Notes under the pieces: generated by a model | Told to the model about the DNA's origin: nothing | The model's database searches: none | What the model saw: only the letters and a program-made list of their open reading frames with translations | Part shown: positions 32,884 through 44,692 of the stretch, in pieces | How the letters are laid out: the number at the start of each line of letters is the position of its first letter | Position numbering within the stretch: position 1 is the stretch's first letter | Translations under genes and position numbers: made by a program | Source: Trematomus loennbergii | Taxonomy: Eukaryota > Chordata > Actinopteri > Perciformes > Nototheniidae | Length of the DNA stretch: 64,000 nt | Direction: 5' to 3' | Assembly (NCBI GenBank): GCA_012861695.1 | Contig: JAAOOA010000122.1 | Location: 484,501 to 548,500, forward strand

Positions 32884-34750
32884 GACGCGCTTGCAGGCAT
32901 GCAGAGAGAAAATGGAAAAAAGATAAACTCCATGTCTCCTTAGAAATCCTTCGTGCTTGCCTCTCCGACTACCAGACGGCAGTCAAAGCAGCCAAAACAG
33001 AGCACATTTCTCTGTTAATCTCCAAAAACAGCCATAAGCCTCAGGTTCTTTTTAATGTCCTCAACTCGATCATTAATCCTTGTGATGCTTCTCCAATTGT
33101 GCCATCGACTACTCTCTGTGATACATTTCTTAAATGTTTTATCGAAAAAGTATCTGCTCTGAGGCTAGTCCACACTAGTGCTACCCCAGATCCTGCTCCT
33201 TTTCTGTGCCCTGCTGTCCTCGACCACTTTGAGCCTATATCCCTCTCTTCTCTCTCGGATGTAGTCAAGCACCTGCGGCCGACAAATTGCACCTCAGACA
33301 GCATTCCCTCTCGCTTTCTCAGAGATGTTTTGAATCAGTTGGAGCGAGTGTTTTATTGCTTGTAAACACCTCTCTTAGCTCAGGATGTGTCCCAGCTGCC
33401 TTCAAACATGCCGTGGTGCAGCCACTACTTAAAAAGAAAAACCTTGACCCCTCCATTCTCGCAAATTTTAGGCCCATCTCCCAGCTAGCTTTTTTATCTA
33501 AAGCACTGGAGCGAGTAGTCTACGCCCAGCTGCAGTCGTTTTAACCACGCATGGAATCCACGAAAAGTTTCAGTCTGGCTTCAAACCCATGCACAGCACT
33601 GAAACAGCCCTTTTAAGAGTTTTTAATGATCTGCTCCTAGCCGCCGATTCAGGTAGCCCAGCTGTCCTGGTGCTGTTAGACCTGACAGCTGCCTTCGACA
33701 CTGTGGACCATAGCATCCTGTTGTCACGGCTTGAATTGTCCGCAGGCATCACAGGCTCTGCCTTGCATGGTTCAGGTCCTACCTGACAGACCGTAGCTTC
33801 TCAGTGCAGCTCAGTGCTTTCTCCTCTGCCAAAGCCCCTCTTACCTTTGGGGTTCCCCAAGGCTCGATTCTGGGCCCCATCCTTTTTCTACTGTACATAC
33901 TGCCCCTAGGTTCAATTCTCACAAAACATAATATCCCCTTCCATTGTTACGCTGATGATGTACAGATATATCTGCATCTCAATCAAAATGCCAACTCACT
34001 ACAGCAGCTGATGGACTGCTTAACAGAGATTAAATCCTGGCTGAGCCAAAACTTCCTCACCTCAACGAGAGCAAGACCGAGGTCATCTTTTTTGGACCCC
34101 AACCTCCAGCCTCCCCGGTTGATATTCTGGGCTCCCTCAATAAAAAACATCCTCTCCTCTGTCATGAACCTTGGAGTGACTTTCAATAGCGCTTCCAGTT
34201 TGTGTTCTGGCGGCAGACAGCCTATCCGTTTTATTGGTACGCTTATGACCTTCCTTTTTGATAAAGCTTATAGCTGATATAATAATCTAATAAGACTGCA
34301 TTGACGTAGATACGCTGTGCCTCTTCACCTATATTTGGGTCCTTGCTCTTTCACTTAAATCCTAAAAATGTGGATCGTATATTGAAAAACAAGGTTATTA
34401 CTACTACTCATTCTTCTAAATCTTGTCTCTCTCTACTTCTCATACTCTCTACTCCTGTAATCGATTCTTTCTATCCTCTCTTTATCCAAAACCTTTTCCC
34501 TCTCTAACCTCTCAAGGTTTTATTAGAGGGAAACAGGTTTGCAGAGTGGCTTAGGCAGGCCGGGGAGTGTTACGATTTGTAGACACAGCGTACCTCCCTA
34601 CCTCTCACCAATTTCCAACTAAGGCTCCAGTGGGGACTTTGTTCCCTTTACTGTAGGGTATTTTTACTATTTGTACAGCACTTTGGCTCGACCAAAAATC
34701 GTTTATAAATGTGCTATATAAATAAAACTTTATTTGATTTGATTTGATTG
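32884..34750 (+). mobile_element. L2-type LINE, downstream part (reverse transcriptase side)
   Basis: Continues the LINE interrupted at 22746. RT blocks in order are HVSLEILRACLSDYQTAVKA, NFRPISQLAFLSKALERVV, MHSTETALLRVFNDLLLAAD, LLDLTAAFDTVDHSILLSRL (first Asp), FGVPQGSILGPILFLLYILP, HCYADDVQIYLHLNQNA (the catalytic DD) and IKSWLSQNFL. Stops and frame changes at about 33363, 33543 and 33785 break it. It ends gtgctatataaataaaactt with a ttgatttgatttga tail, the L2-type 3' end. Confidence 0.85.
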
Positions 34751-36686
34751 ATGGTTAAATTCATTAATGCTGCAGCCGTGATGACAGCAGCGTTAATGAA
34801 GTGGTGTGTTTAGCTCAGGGAGTGCTAATGATTGAAACAGTTCACACTGCAATTAACACTTCATTATGTTGAGCAGGATGCACCTGAAGAGAAGCCGTGA
34901 ATCCCCAGGAACTGCCTGATGAGGGAGAGATTAGACGATGTGCTACAACAAACTGAGAGAAAAAAACAATCACGTGGCACTGTGTCCCAGTTAATCTGGT
35001 TCCATATGGGGGGGGGGGGTCCTTTACAGAACCTCGAGATGATGAGATGAAAACTGATGAAACTCAAATCAACAATTTCCGTGTTTGCTCATGACTGTGG
35101 TTTGAAATCCTCCTGCCTTATGTTATCAACCTCTTCAGCACCAACAAAAAGCTGCTGTCCAATTTATGGACTACTGTGTGTGTATGTCAGTGGATTCAGG
35201 CTACCAGAAACTGACAGCACAGACTTGAGTCATAAGGGCCATGTCTACAGGTCACTTGAGGTTATTTAAAAATGGTCTCACACTACACCTTTATCGCAAT
35301 GACCGTTTTATCTAAATTGAATCACTCGTGTTCAAATCTCCGTCTGTGAAGTCCAACAGTCGGATGCTCTGGAATCAGAACAACAAAGAGGTGTTAGATT
35401 CATCTTTGGAGATGATAAGTAGGACAGCAGTGTCACAGAAATGCTCAAACCGTTCAACTGGGAGGAAATTGAGTGAAAGGCAGCGATGGGTTTGGTTAGT
35501 CTTCTTCTTCAAGATTGTCCATAACGTCTCTTGATGCATCGATGTTCCTAGAGCCTGTTAGAAGTATGACCCGCAAAGCTAACCAGAAAATATCTGCTTC
35601 TAGTGACACTATGAAATACTCATTATTTCTAGATCAATCAGAGAGTGGAAAATGCTACCATAAGAAGCTGTCAACGCAGAGTCCGTGGAGTGCTTCGCAC
35701 ATTTTAATAGACATTTAGCGAGGAATATTCATCCCCCACTGAGCGAGATACATCTGGGTTCTGCTCAGCATTAATTCAGATCCAGTTCAGACTTAGTTTA
35801 AGTTCAAAGTATCAGAGCATCACCCAATGAAATTAAACCAAAGCAGTGTCATATTATGTTATCCTAATATGTATGTGTGCATATGTTACCTCCTTAGCAG
35901 CAGTCTGTTCTCTTCTAGTTTAATTAAGTGAACAGTGGAAATGGCCTTTCTCTGAACATGGTCCCACACATCCAGTTCACTAGTGAACAAACTGAGGAGG
36001 GTAAATTGCCATTCCTACACACACGTGTTCATATGAAGGCTAACAAGAACATGTAAAAATCCCCCCACATGGAGCAGTCACTCTGCACTGTAACCTTCAC
36101 CTACATCAACGCTCAGAGAGCCTCAGCATCATCTAAGTTAGGGGGGGAGACAGTACCAGGTGCATTCTGGGCCATCAGGTACTCCTGATAGGACTTCAAT
36201 CCTGGAAAGACACCACTCAGGAAAACCCTGTACCTTCAAAAGTCTTCAAGTCATGATGTGAAGGAAAATCTTACCGAGCAAATTGTCAAAGAAGCTTTTA
36301 GGAGACAGACGTGATGTGTGACAGTTTATTAGATCTGGTAAAAGGACAACAGAGGATAAACAATACATGCAGTCACAGTGTATGCCACCATCCATTCTGA
36401 AGAACAGCCGTTCTCTCTTGATTTTTACCCCAAACAGGGCAAGTAGTAACTTCTTTATACAGATGAATACGGTGGCCAATATGTGCAAACGTGCTACAAT
36501 GACCCAAAACACTTCTATTTGAAGAAGTGCTGCAGCTTAAGAAACAATGCAGTAATAAAAACTTGACGACACATGCATGGGCACAATGTAAAGTTTTATT
36601 GTCTTATTTGTTCAATGGGAGATCATTCCTTCCAATATAATTGCAAATCTGCTGTAAGCTAGATAGCTAACCTATGAATCCTAAAT
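34751..36686. other. About 1.9 kb with no recognised gene or repeat
   Basis: A 10-base run of g occurs near 35009. No domain, splice pattern or element end was recognised. It may be single-copy intergenic DNA. Confidence 0.3.
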
Positions 36687-36950
36687 AGTGGTTTAAAGTA
36701 ACCACGTAGATTTACTCAAGAACTGTACTTAAGTACAATTTTGAGGTACTTGTGTAACCGGTGTCGTTAAGCGGTCTCTGCGTTGTGTTTGTGTTGTTCA
36801 TGGACGAGACCCGAGCCAGCATACAGTTTAGACCAGTGGTTCTCAAACTTTTTTCAATAATGTACCCCCTTTGAAAAAAAAAATTCAACCAAGTACCCCC
36901 TGATCAACGCAAAAACAATTTGTTAGGGAATAAATGCCTATATAAAGGGG

Positions 36951-37195
36951 CACAGTACATACATTACATGTCACTTGTTAGACGCTTTTATCCAAAGCGA
37001 CTTACATACTCAATACTGTGGGCAATCCCTACAGGAGCAATTTGGGGTGAAGTGTCTCAGGGACACAACGACATGCTGACTGCAGTGGGGTTTGAACCTG
37101 TGCTCCCCTGATCCCAACACCAACGCACAACCCACTGCACACACACCGAATCCGAATACATATGCACTAGACCACCACGCCACACGCCTCCCAGT
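36951..37195 (-). repeat. tRNA-headed SINE, inverted, uninterrupted copy
   Basis: Read on the minus strand it starts gggaggcgtgtggcg and has a box B-like GGTTCAAACCCC. Its body includes gtgtccctgagacactt, and the 3' part is gtcgctttggataaaagcg, with tctaacaagtgacatgtaatg at the end. The copy at 57471-58450 is the same family. This copy shows the intact junction gagtatgtaagtcgc where the other is interrupted. Relative to that copy it has about 65 extra bases within the tRNA-like head. Confidence 0.75.
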
Positions 37196-37259
37196 ACAGT
37201 GCTGGACCATCGGTGTCTGATTTATTAAAACAACAACATTGTACCTGAGAAACACTTAA

Positions 37260-37622
37260 AGGTGGGGTAGGTAAGTTTGAGAAAACCGGCTCGAGATCGC
37301 TAGAATTTGAAAATACACAACCAGAGAAAATCTGCCACTTCCTTACAGAGCCCCTCCTCCAACACACACGAACGCGCACATGACCAATGAGGGCACGAGA
37401 TAAGTTGTGCCCCGATGGAAGGCTGACAGGCAGGTAGGCCATCCAGTTATTTTAGCCGGGCCGGGCTTTTTACAGTACTACGGCTTCCACAGATGACATT
37501 TTTTAATGGATTTTTTGTCAAAGCACTTAAGATATTAATTGCTATCGGATGTTAAGAGCATTCCATGGAATATAACAAAAAGTGTATCTCGAGCCGGTTT
37601 CTCAAACTTACCTACCCCACCT
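37260..37622. mobile_element. 363 bp MITE with TTAA target (piggyBac/Kolobok-like)
   Basis: Perfectly matched ends AGGTGGGGTAGGTAAGTTTG and their inverse, continuing through gagaaa(a)ccggctcgaga. It is flanked by TTAA at 37256-37259 and 37623-37626. TTAA targeting is characteristic of piggyBac and Kolobok. There is no coding sequence. Confidence 0.85.
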
Positions 37623-37772
37623 TTAAATGCTACCTTTCAAATGTTTACAATCCATCACTAAATTCATGGCAAACCAATTTTAACATCATGTTAAACGGCC
37701 ACACGCCGTTGCCAAGCAACGCTTATTGTTTAGGTCCTTTGATAAGCAGGCAGTCATATCATTAGCTAGAAC

Positions 37773-38767
37773 CAAGAGGCAAACTCTGGGGCAGAGCCGG
37801 GAGGCCAATAAGGAAGTGCCACAAACTGCAGTTCATCTATTGGCCGATAGGCGATGACTGCAGAAAGGATCAATTTCCATAGACCCCATGTTAAAATGCC
37901 CAACTTGTTAAGCAAATGTTAAAAGGGGACCCAATTACCCCAGTGGTGGCCGCCGGAGTCCGCCGGCCGGAGCTAACGGAGCCGCAGGGGGCTAGCTCCG
38001 GTCGGCGTCCCGGCGGCGGAGTCCGGCGTTATAACTGGAGATCAAGGAATGCAGCGAAACGCGGACTTGTTCGCCTGCACCCACTGTAGTAGCTAAAGAA
38101 ATTATGTTGAACAAGGCTTATTAAGCTGAACATCGCCACAATATTCTGCTATGTATCGGTAGCCTACTTATTTTATTTTATTAACGTGTGAATGACAAGC
38201 ATTAAGAATAACAAAAAATAGCTAATTCTCTTGCGATTGTCTCGTTTGATTATAATGTAACGTTTATATAGTGGAACTACACTGTTTTATCAAAACCAAA
38301 GTGCCATGCAGTAACTTGGTATGCATGTATTTCAGCAGGAAATGTGCAACGGAGATCACATTTACCAACACAGACTATATAGAAATATTTGTAAAAGTTG
38401 TTCATGCCAAAGTTGTCACATTTTTACTTTTCAGCATTGCATCACTAATTTAAGTTCTATGTTTGCTTGTTAAGCAGCCTGTAACCCTACACACCTAACA
38501 TATCACTTTTCATGTATTTGTGTATAAAGGTTTCCTTTAGCTTAGCTTCTTAGCCTGAGCGAGCTCTGGAACTTCCAGCTCGGTGGCAGTAGGTCCCGCC
38601 TCAGCTCCGCCTCTTTGCCCTTATTTGGATCAGGCTGGAGCAGACGGGAGTTAGACTCTGACGTCACTGTCGAGACGTTAGTGGCCGACTCCGCCTACTA
38701 AGGGCTTCTCGGCAACTCCTATGGGTGACGTCACGGACACTACGTCCATTTATATATACAGTCTATG
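37773..38767. mobile_element. 8 bp-TSD element, short copy
   Basis: It starts CAAGAGGCAAACTC and ends acagtctatg between perfect copies of gctagaac (37765-37772 and 38768-38775). The first about 140 bp and the last about 125 bp match the corresponding ends of the 14923-18602 copy. The interior has a GC-rich ccggcg patch (37950-38030). Confidence 0.8.
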
Positions 38768-40076
38768 GCTAGAACTAGCTAGATCTGGTAGATTTGGACA
38801 TAAACGCGAGTGAAGTCTAACCGGACGCGAGAGAGAGATCAGAGATCAGACCAGCTGCTGCTGACGGAGAACACGCAGCTCTTCCGGATCACTGCTCCGC
38901 CGCTGTGACGGACCGTTGAGCGGAGCAAAATACACTAAGAGTTTGACCTAACACACTTAGCTAGTTTATCTACTCTGGAACTAGCTAAACTAGTTATAAG
39001 AAATATATTTATTCTTTACTGTCGGGTCACTTAGGCCTATTACAGGTTCAGCGAGCTGCACGAGACTGACGGGCTGTCAGGAGAGGGAGAGGAAAAGAGA
39101 GCACCCCGTTTATATTTCCCATTTTATTATCCAGAATTACTGTAAACCTTTGAATAAAGTAGTTAATCTACTATTAGTAGTTTGTTTAAATGCATTACTT
39201 ATGTTTTTTTTTCATTAACATAAAATAAATCTCACACACCCCCTGCAGTACTCCAACGTACCCCTAGGGGTCCACGTACCCCCATTTGAGAACCACTGGT
39301 TTAGACGATCTCTGTTTAATCACTGACAACAGATATAACAATCAGTATATTAGCTTTTCCTCACAGTGACTCCTCTCACGTGGAACATTTACAGAAAGGG
39401 GCGAGGAAACGTGGGGACACAATATCAAGGGGGAAGTCCCCATAAAAACAATCCTCTGAGCACAGCGACCACACTTCAGAGGCTCTGCCCACTGATCTCC
39501 GACCTTGTCAGGTATTGAACATTCATAAAATGAAGAACACATAATTACTTAATAAAAAACACAGAATTTGTGTGATTATACAAAATGATTTGCAAATAAA
39601 CCCCACTGCATATTTACAACTGTTACACTTGTACTTTACTTCAGTATTTCCATTTCATGCTACTTTGTACTTCTACCTCACTACAATTCAGAGGTAAATG
39701 TTGTACTTTACTCCATTACATACCTTAAGTTACTTTGCAGATTTGGATGAATGATGTGAAATATAATCAACTCTTAAATCAGTTAGTTACATCAAATATA
39801 TAGTAATAGTATACAATGTCATTAAAACTAGCTGCACCTTTACCAGCTTTGATAACACTTTAATGATCAATAATTATAAAACATATCATATATATTATTC
39901 TGAAATGGACCAATCTGCACAATGACTACTTTTACTTTTGTTACTTTAAGTATATTTTTATGCTAAAACTTTTGGACTTTTACTTAAGTTACATTTTGGA
40001 CTTTTACTTGTGTATTTCTTTTTCTGGCACTTCTACTTTTACTCAAATACAAGATCTGAGAAGTACACCCACCTCT

Positions 40077-41689
40077 GCGCATTGATACATATTCAAGGGA
40101 ACAACATGTAAAGGGAAGAACGAGGGGGAACTTAAACTGAAGGAAAACTGTATGTATTTTGAACATAATAGATTATGATCAGTACTCAAAATAAATATAG
40201 CTTTACCAATAATAAGTAAATATGATTGATTAAATTCCGCTGTTTAATAACTATTACCAAAAGTGTGTCAAAGCTGTCTTTTTTTCAACCACTAGATGGC
40301 AGCAAATGTATTGACTCTGTGATATTCAGTACATTTAGTAGAAAGATTAAGATGAACGCTAGCTGTTTACCCAGAATATATGTTATTATTGTTGGTACAA
40401 ATGCATACCATGCATGTCAATATATAATACCAGATTGGATGATGATGCTTTACGATTTAGAGACATGGCACATTTATTAGAATGGCCCCAATAAGTACAT
40501 TTTAGATATGAATAGACATCAGGACAAAATATGACATAAAAACAAGGCAATAATGTCTTTTAAGTAAAAATGTAATTAGAAGAATAGAATGTTATACAAA
40601 AAAATAAATTAAATTGATTAAAAATTGACGAAATAGAAAAAGTAGTGGCAACAAAATGGCTTTATTAGAGGGAAATCAGTGTTGGGGCAGACTTTTTTGT
40701 TTTGTTTTTGGGAGTTTGTTACATTTTTACAATACAACCATACAAATAAAATGTAAGCTGCTTTTGCAAATTGAGTAGGCCTACATTCATCTTGAAGATG
40801 TTATTTACAGAGCAGTGGTAAATGTGCATCAGCTGTCTAGATGATTTCAAGAAAAAAGATGCAAAAATCTATGACCAGACAGAGGGAAACTAAATAACAG
40901 CTACACTTCCTCACTGAGCGCACAACATGTTAAAACAATTAGAATTGTATGTGATTATCACATCCTTGCCAGTATTCTTAGTATATATTCATGTTTGTAG
41001 TAAACTGTGTTTCCAGGGTCTGTAAAAGCTGGGGATGTAAATGTTGGTTTCTTCCTATCTTGTGCATTGCCCTCGGTCAGGATGACATTCTGATGCTTCC
41101 ACCAGATGTCATCAAAGAAGTGAAATTCACCAACAACTCAACGGGGCTTTGATAGAAGCTGGAGGTTAGAGAACATGGAGCTGATGGATCCTCATCTTCA
41201 AAATAGCTGATTGGCAGCTCATTTGTCCCTTCATATTATAAAAAGTCATAATGCACATTATTTCAACAAAAGGATAAACAGCATCCAATATACAGTACAG
41301 ATATATTACTCAGAAATGCCTTCATTTAGTTTGTATGGTGGCACCATAAGTATTATAGAACCGTTTTTTTAAGAAAAAAAAAGTTTTAAACAACATACAA
41401 ATATTTTTTTGTTATTATAATAAATTGTAATAAATTGGTTTACATGTTGATTTGGCATTCTTTGTATTGGTGATGTTAAATGCTTGACAAAAAATGTAAA
41501 CATTACAGTACAAATAAATATATAGGCCTACTTGTATTTCCTGAAGCTGTTACATGTTGGCGATCTGCTCTGGGGTCCTGTTCTGTTACCATGGATACAG
41601 TCACCTGGAAACAAAGCACTGAAGAAAAACAATATTTTGGTGTTAGATATTTATATATTTCTGTGTAGGTTAGTTGTGTTTTTATTACC
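40077..41689. other. About 1.6 kb of AT-rich DNA, nothing recognised
   Basis: No domain-bearing frame, element end or RNA-like structure was seen. It may be single-copy spacer. Confidence 0.3.
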
Positions 41690-41697
41690 CACAGACT

Positions 41698-42769
41698 CAG
41701 GCCCGGTTCTACGGGGGTGCATAAGGGTGCATTGCACCCTCAGTTGAGTCGTTATGCACCCCTCATTTGAGCAATTAAAAGTGAAAAAAAAATTAAAAAA
41801 ATAAAAGTGAAAAGAAATAAAATAATTAAAAGTGAAAAATATTACATATAATAACAATAATAATAATAGCAGTAATAATAATAATAATAATAAGAATATA
41901 GTTGAAATAAAATAAATTGTAATTGTGGTTAAATAACATTGTCTGCTGCATTTATTTGGTCAATTTAAACGGTAAGTAACGTTATCATGTCAGGTGCGCG
42001 TGACCTGTGCCCCTGCGCGTTCGTCATTTGCAAGGTGCTTACACAGCAGTCAATGATGGACATCAGAAAATGGTTAAAACAACCAGCCCTTATCGCCAGC
42101 AGTAACACTGCATCTACTGCAGGTAATAACAGTTCAGATCATGGGGACATTACGTTACCGCGGCCACTGTCGTGGACACTAACGCCCGACTCGCCGGCTT
42201 TGCCCGCCTCGCCCACGGAGGCAGAGCAGCCGCAGCCGTCTTCGTTGCCCCAAACACCATCCACCCCTCGGTGGCCCGCAAGTGCCAGAGGACCTCGGCA
42301 AAAGAGAGCCTGCCCAGGATATTTAAAAAGTACCCAACTCGCCTGTACAGTGGGGTAAGGCACTCATTTTGCAGCTCATGGTTTCAAAACAGAGATTGAC
42401 TGGAATATTCCTGTAAAAAAGATGCCATCTTCTGCTATGCATGTAGACATTTCGGTCTTAAAAGGGGAGTGATTTGTAAAATATCCATAAAGAAAAAGTA
42501 AATCTGTTTACAGTTCTGTTTCATATGGATGTTGAGATGTATCCATAGATCTCTTCATTTTGCTCTCAAAGTGCACCAGATTGATGCTTTAACTTCAATA
42601 TTTAAAAAAAATAATCTTCCCGGGGAGCATGCCCCCGGACCCCAGAGGAGGTGAGGACCCCCCTAGAGGGTGTTAGGTCCACTCCCCACTTATAAAAATA
42701 GCACTTTACCACTGCACCCTCTCTAATCTCAGATGCACCCTGAGTCATTTTGTTCTGGAACCGGGCCTG
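41698..42769 (+). mobile_element. hAT element 'Y' with perfect 8 bp TSD
   Basis: The left end CAGGCCCGGTTCTAC and the inverted right end caggcccggttccag match. The target duplication cacagact is perfect (41690-41697 and 42770-42777). It has an A-rich and ataata-rich left interior and a partial transposase start on +. The right two-thirds recurs at 48913-49672 as part of a larger duplication. Confidence 0.88.
42053..42501 (+). pseudogene. N-terminal TTF-zinc-finger part of hAT transposase (element Y)
   Basis: It begins MMDIRKWLKQPALIASSNT, continues through an alanine/proline-rich linker, then FKKYPTRLYSGVRHSFCSSW, FQNRD-stop-LEYS and KKDAIFCYACRHFGLKRGV. The last blocks are the TTF-type zinc finger of ZMYM-like hAT transposases: W...WLEY...K..A.FCYxCR.F. 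A TGA replaces the expected Trp after FQNRD in both this copy and the 48957 copy, so the stop predates the duplication. A missing C in the gttaccgcgg run shifts this copy relative to the other. The catalytic domain is absent. Confidence 0.65.
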
Positions 42770-42808
42770 CACAGACTACATCAGAGGAACATACTGTATC
42801 ACTGGAAC

Positions 42809-43955
42809 CAGGCGCGCCGGATTCATTTTAAAAGTGGGGGGCCAAAAAGTGCGTGTGTATGGCAGGCGCGCCGGATTCATTTTAAAAGTGGGGGGGGCAA
42901 AAAAGTGCGTGTGTATGGCCCAATCCCAAACCACGCCCTACACCCTACCCCTACACACTCCCCCTCCGTGACGGAGTGAACTCCGTGGAGTGACACATGA
43001 GGCTCCTCCTGTCAGATGGAGGGAGTAAATACAGCGGCAAGCTTTGGGACAAACTCCCATCTCTCCGGCAGAAACAGGAAATGCCGTAACTGTATGTAAC
43101 AACGGTTTCAAATCAGCATCTCTTTGACAAAAAATGTAAATTAATAACTCAAATAAAACTCCAAACATCTCTAATTGTGTTACTTTTTTGTAAAGCTCTG
43201 TTTAGTTTTAAACCTGATGTTTATAAGTTTCTTAGTTTTGCAACAGTCTTTAAATATACACAACTTTATAATAAAATGCACACATTTACCTTTTTCTAGA
43301 CTAAACACATGGTAGATCCTAAGTTAAAAACATATGAGGTTATCATGAGGTTGTTAACATCGCAGTTTATCAGTGGATGTTTGCTGGAAGCACAATAACT
43401 GCATGTTTTGCATTGCTTTTAAATGTCAGTTAATATAGTGGTGAGAGACTCCCGATACATTAGATTTATAAGTTCATTAATTGTCTCATGATGCATATTT
43501 CCCGGTGAGCATGAAGCTTTTCAGAGTGGGGTTTTTCTCAGCTACGAGTTCTTTTGGAAATTGCTCTCCTTATCCGCCCTGATTATGCCCCCTGATTGCT
43601 AGGCCCTGTCGGGTTAGAAAACTGCAGACAGTGCAGTTGCTCCATCATTCATCTCTTCTTTTTTCCTGCTCAATACGCTGTTGTTTGACAAGCTGTATGT
43701 TGACTGGTGTTTGACTGAAGAAAGCGCACTTTTTTTTAATACACTCTCTGTGGAAATGAGACTTTTCGTGGCTGTCCAGGAGGCTTGGGCACTTTTTCCA
43801 GTTATTAACTCCGATATTAACAAAGCTATCATCTCCACATTTTGAGAAAGTTACAAGCCGTTTGACAGCAGCAAATCTGCATATTTCACAGAAGGCCCGT
43901 TTAGTGGTTTTGCAAACAATTAACCACTCTCTGTTTTTGTACCATTCTGCGTTGA
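42809..43955 (-). mobile_element. hAT element 'X', upstream partial copy
   Basis: It starts CAGGCGCGCCGGATTC right after actggaac (42801-42808). The first about 54 bp is tandemly repeated (42809 and 42863). It matches the left 1.1 kb of the complete X at 49703-52185, then breaks off at ...cgttgaagt/gcgttgtg, and unrelated DNA follows. Confidence 0.75.
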
Positions 43956-43989
43956 AGTGCGTTGTGTGACCGCACATGCAGTCACACAA
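43645..43989 (-). pseudogene. TTF-zinc-finger part of hAT transposase (element X), upstream copy
   Basis: On the minus strand it reads HFNAEWYKNREWLIVCKTTK, RAFCEICRFAAVKRLVTFSK and NNWKKCPSLLDSHEKSHFHR. This is a TTF-type zinc finger: FxxxWYK...WL..., then AFCxxCR, then W.....L..HE.S..H. It would be the DNA-binding head of a ZMYM-like hAT transposase. The first about 11 residues come from sequence beyond the X homology, so the true start is lost. No catalytic region follows. The 50483-50830 copy has a deletion that breaks the same frame. Confidence 0.65.
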
Positions 43990-44351
43990 GGAAACATATC
44001 ACCTTGTGTGACTCCGAATTCCCCTAATCCTCGTCTCATCTGTTAAGACTTGTTTTTTTAACTCAATTCCTTGTATGTCACTCGGGTTGATGTTTTGGCA
44101 CTTCCTTAACTGTGAAACAGATGATTTATTTGGATCGGTTAGTATCATTGAAGTAATTAAATCTCTATTTCCTTGTATGTTGAAGTGGCTGAAACCAGAA
44201 ACCTCCCAGACACTGACAGATACTCTTCACCCTTTTGCATTTCTTTACAGAAGGTCAAGCAGTAATATCAGCTAATGCATTTTAGCTCAACGAGGAGCCT
44301 CTAGCGATGAACCAGGAATCCCCCTCTGAGGAGTTGGTGCCGCTGAAGAAG
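43983..44351 (+). repeat. Left arm of a large inverted repeat carrying OSBP-like gene sequence
   Basis: It matches the inverse of 45441-46005 over intronic and exonic sequence (for example acacaaggaaacatatcacc at its outer end and ggagcctctagcgatgaacc at its inner end). About 270 bp present in the right arm (within 45515-45790) is missing here, including most of the upstream OSBP-like exon. Confidence 0.8.
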
Positions 44352-44450
44352 CAGCGGACACGCATTTCAGACAAACCCAACTATTCTCTCCATCTGTGGA
44401 GTATCATGAAGAACTGTATCGGCAAAGAGCTGTCCAAAATCCCAATGCCT
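44286..44450 (+). pseudogene. Oxysterol-binding protein-like exon (isolated)
   Basis: OSBP-family proteins move sterols and PI4P between membranes. After the acceptor gcattttag the exon reads LNEEPLAMNQESPSEELVPL, KKQRTRISDKPNYSLHLWSI and MKNCIGKELSKIPMP, then GTGAGT. The block KPNYSL-LWSIMKNCIGKELS-IPMP is the start of the OSBP lipid-binding domain and closely resembles vertebrate OSBP/OSBP2. The exon is 165 nt with both phases 0 and no stop. The following exons (starting NEPLSMLQRL in the family) are not downstream, so this is an orphan duplicated exon and not a working gene. Confidence 0.72.
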
Positions 44451-44632
44451 GTGAGTCTTTTTAAGAGGTTACTCCAGATCAGATGTCACTTACAGGAATT
44501 ATGTTAGTTGGCATGACCAGAAAGGACTCCACCTTTTCTTTTTAAATTCTTTGTTGCAAGAATGCATTCAGTCAAACAAGCTAACAAGTGTGTTTTAAGA
44601 GCGCACTGATTGACTTCTGGAGAGGAGAGAGG

Positions 44633-44692
44633 TGAGAGGAGAGAGAGAGAGAGGAGAGAGGAGAGAGGAGAGAGGAGAGAGGAGAGGAGAGA
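44633..44692 (+). repeat. GAGAG microsatellite, left part
   Basis: Continues at 45406-45440 on the other side of a LINE-like insertion. Confidence 0.85.

Larger units (their letters stand above)
36834..39298. mobile_element. hAT element with CAGTGGTTCTCAAA ends and perfect 8 bp TSD
   Basis: The left end CAGTGGTTCTCAAAC and the inverted right end cagtggttctcaaat match. Both are followed by 'gtaccccc' phrases (taccccctttg; tacccctagggg). The target duplication gtttagac is perfect (36826-36833 and 39299-39306). No transposase is readable. Instead the interior is filled with a SINE, a TTAA MITE and an 8 bp-TSD element. Confidence 0.85.
36753..39627. mobile_element. Solo-LTR-like insertion (about 400 bp net)
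   Basis: Termini TGTAACCGG and ctgttACA give a TG...CA element with a 6 bp inverted terminus. It is flanked by cttg, or acttg if shifted one base. After removing the hAT nested in it, the two pieces (36753-36833 and 39307-39627) total about 402 bp. No coding sequence or internal domain is present, so it is read as a solo LTR, although a short DNA element cannot be excluded. Confidence 0.5.
36687..40076. mobile_element. hAT MITE (Tol2-like words) split by nested insertions
   Basis: The left part (36687-36752) reads gatttactcaag, gtacttaagtac and ttgaggtacttg. The right part (39628-40076) resumes with cttgtactttacttc and ends with ttacttaagttac and cccacctctg. Together they form one 'tacttaagtac' type hAT MITE of about 515 bp, opened at ...ggtactTG/TAC.... 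The outer ends are diverged and no target duplication matches. Confidence 0.65.
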
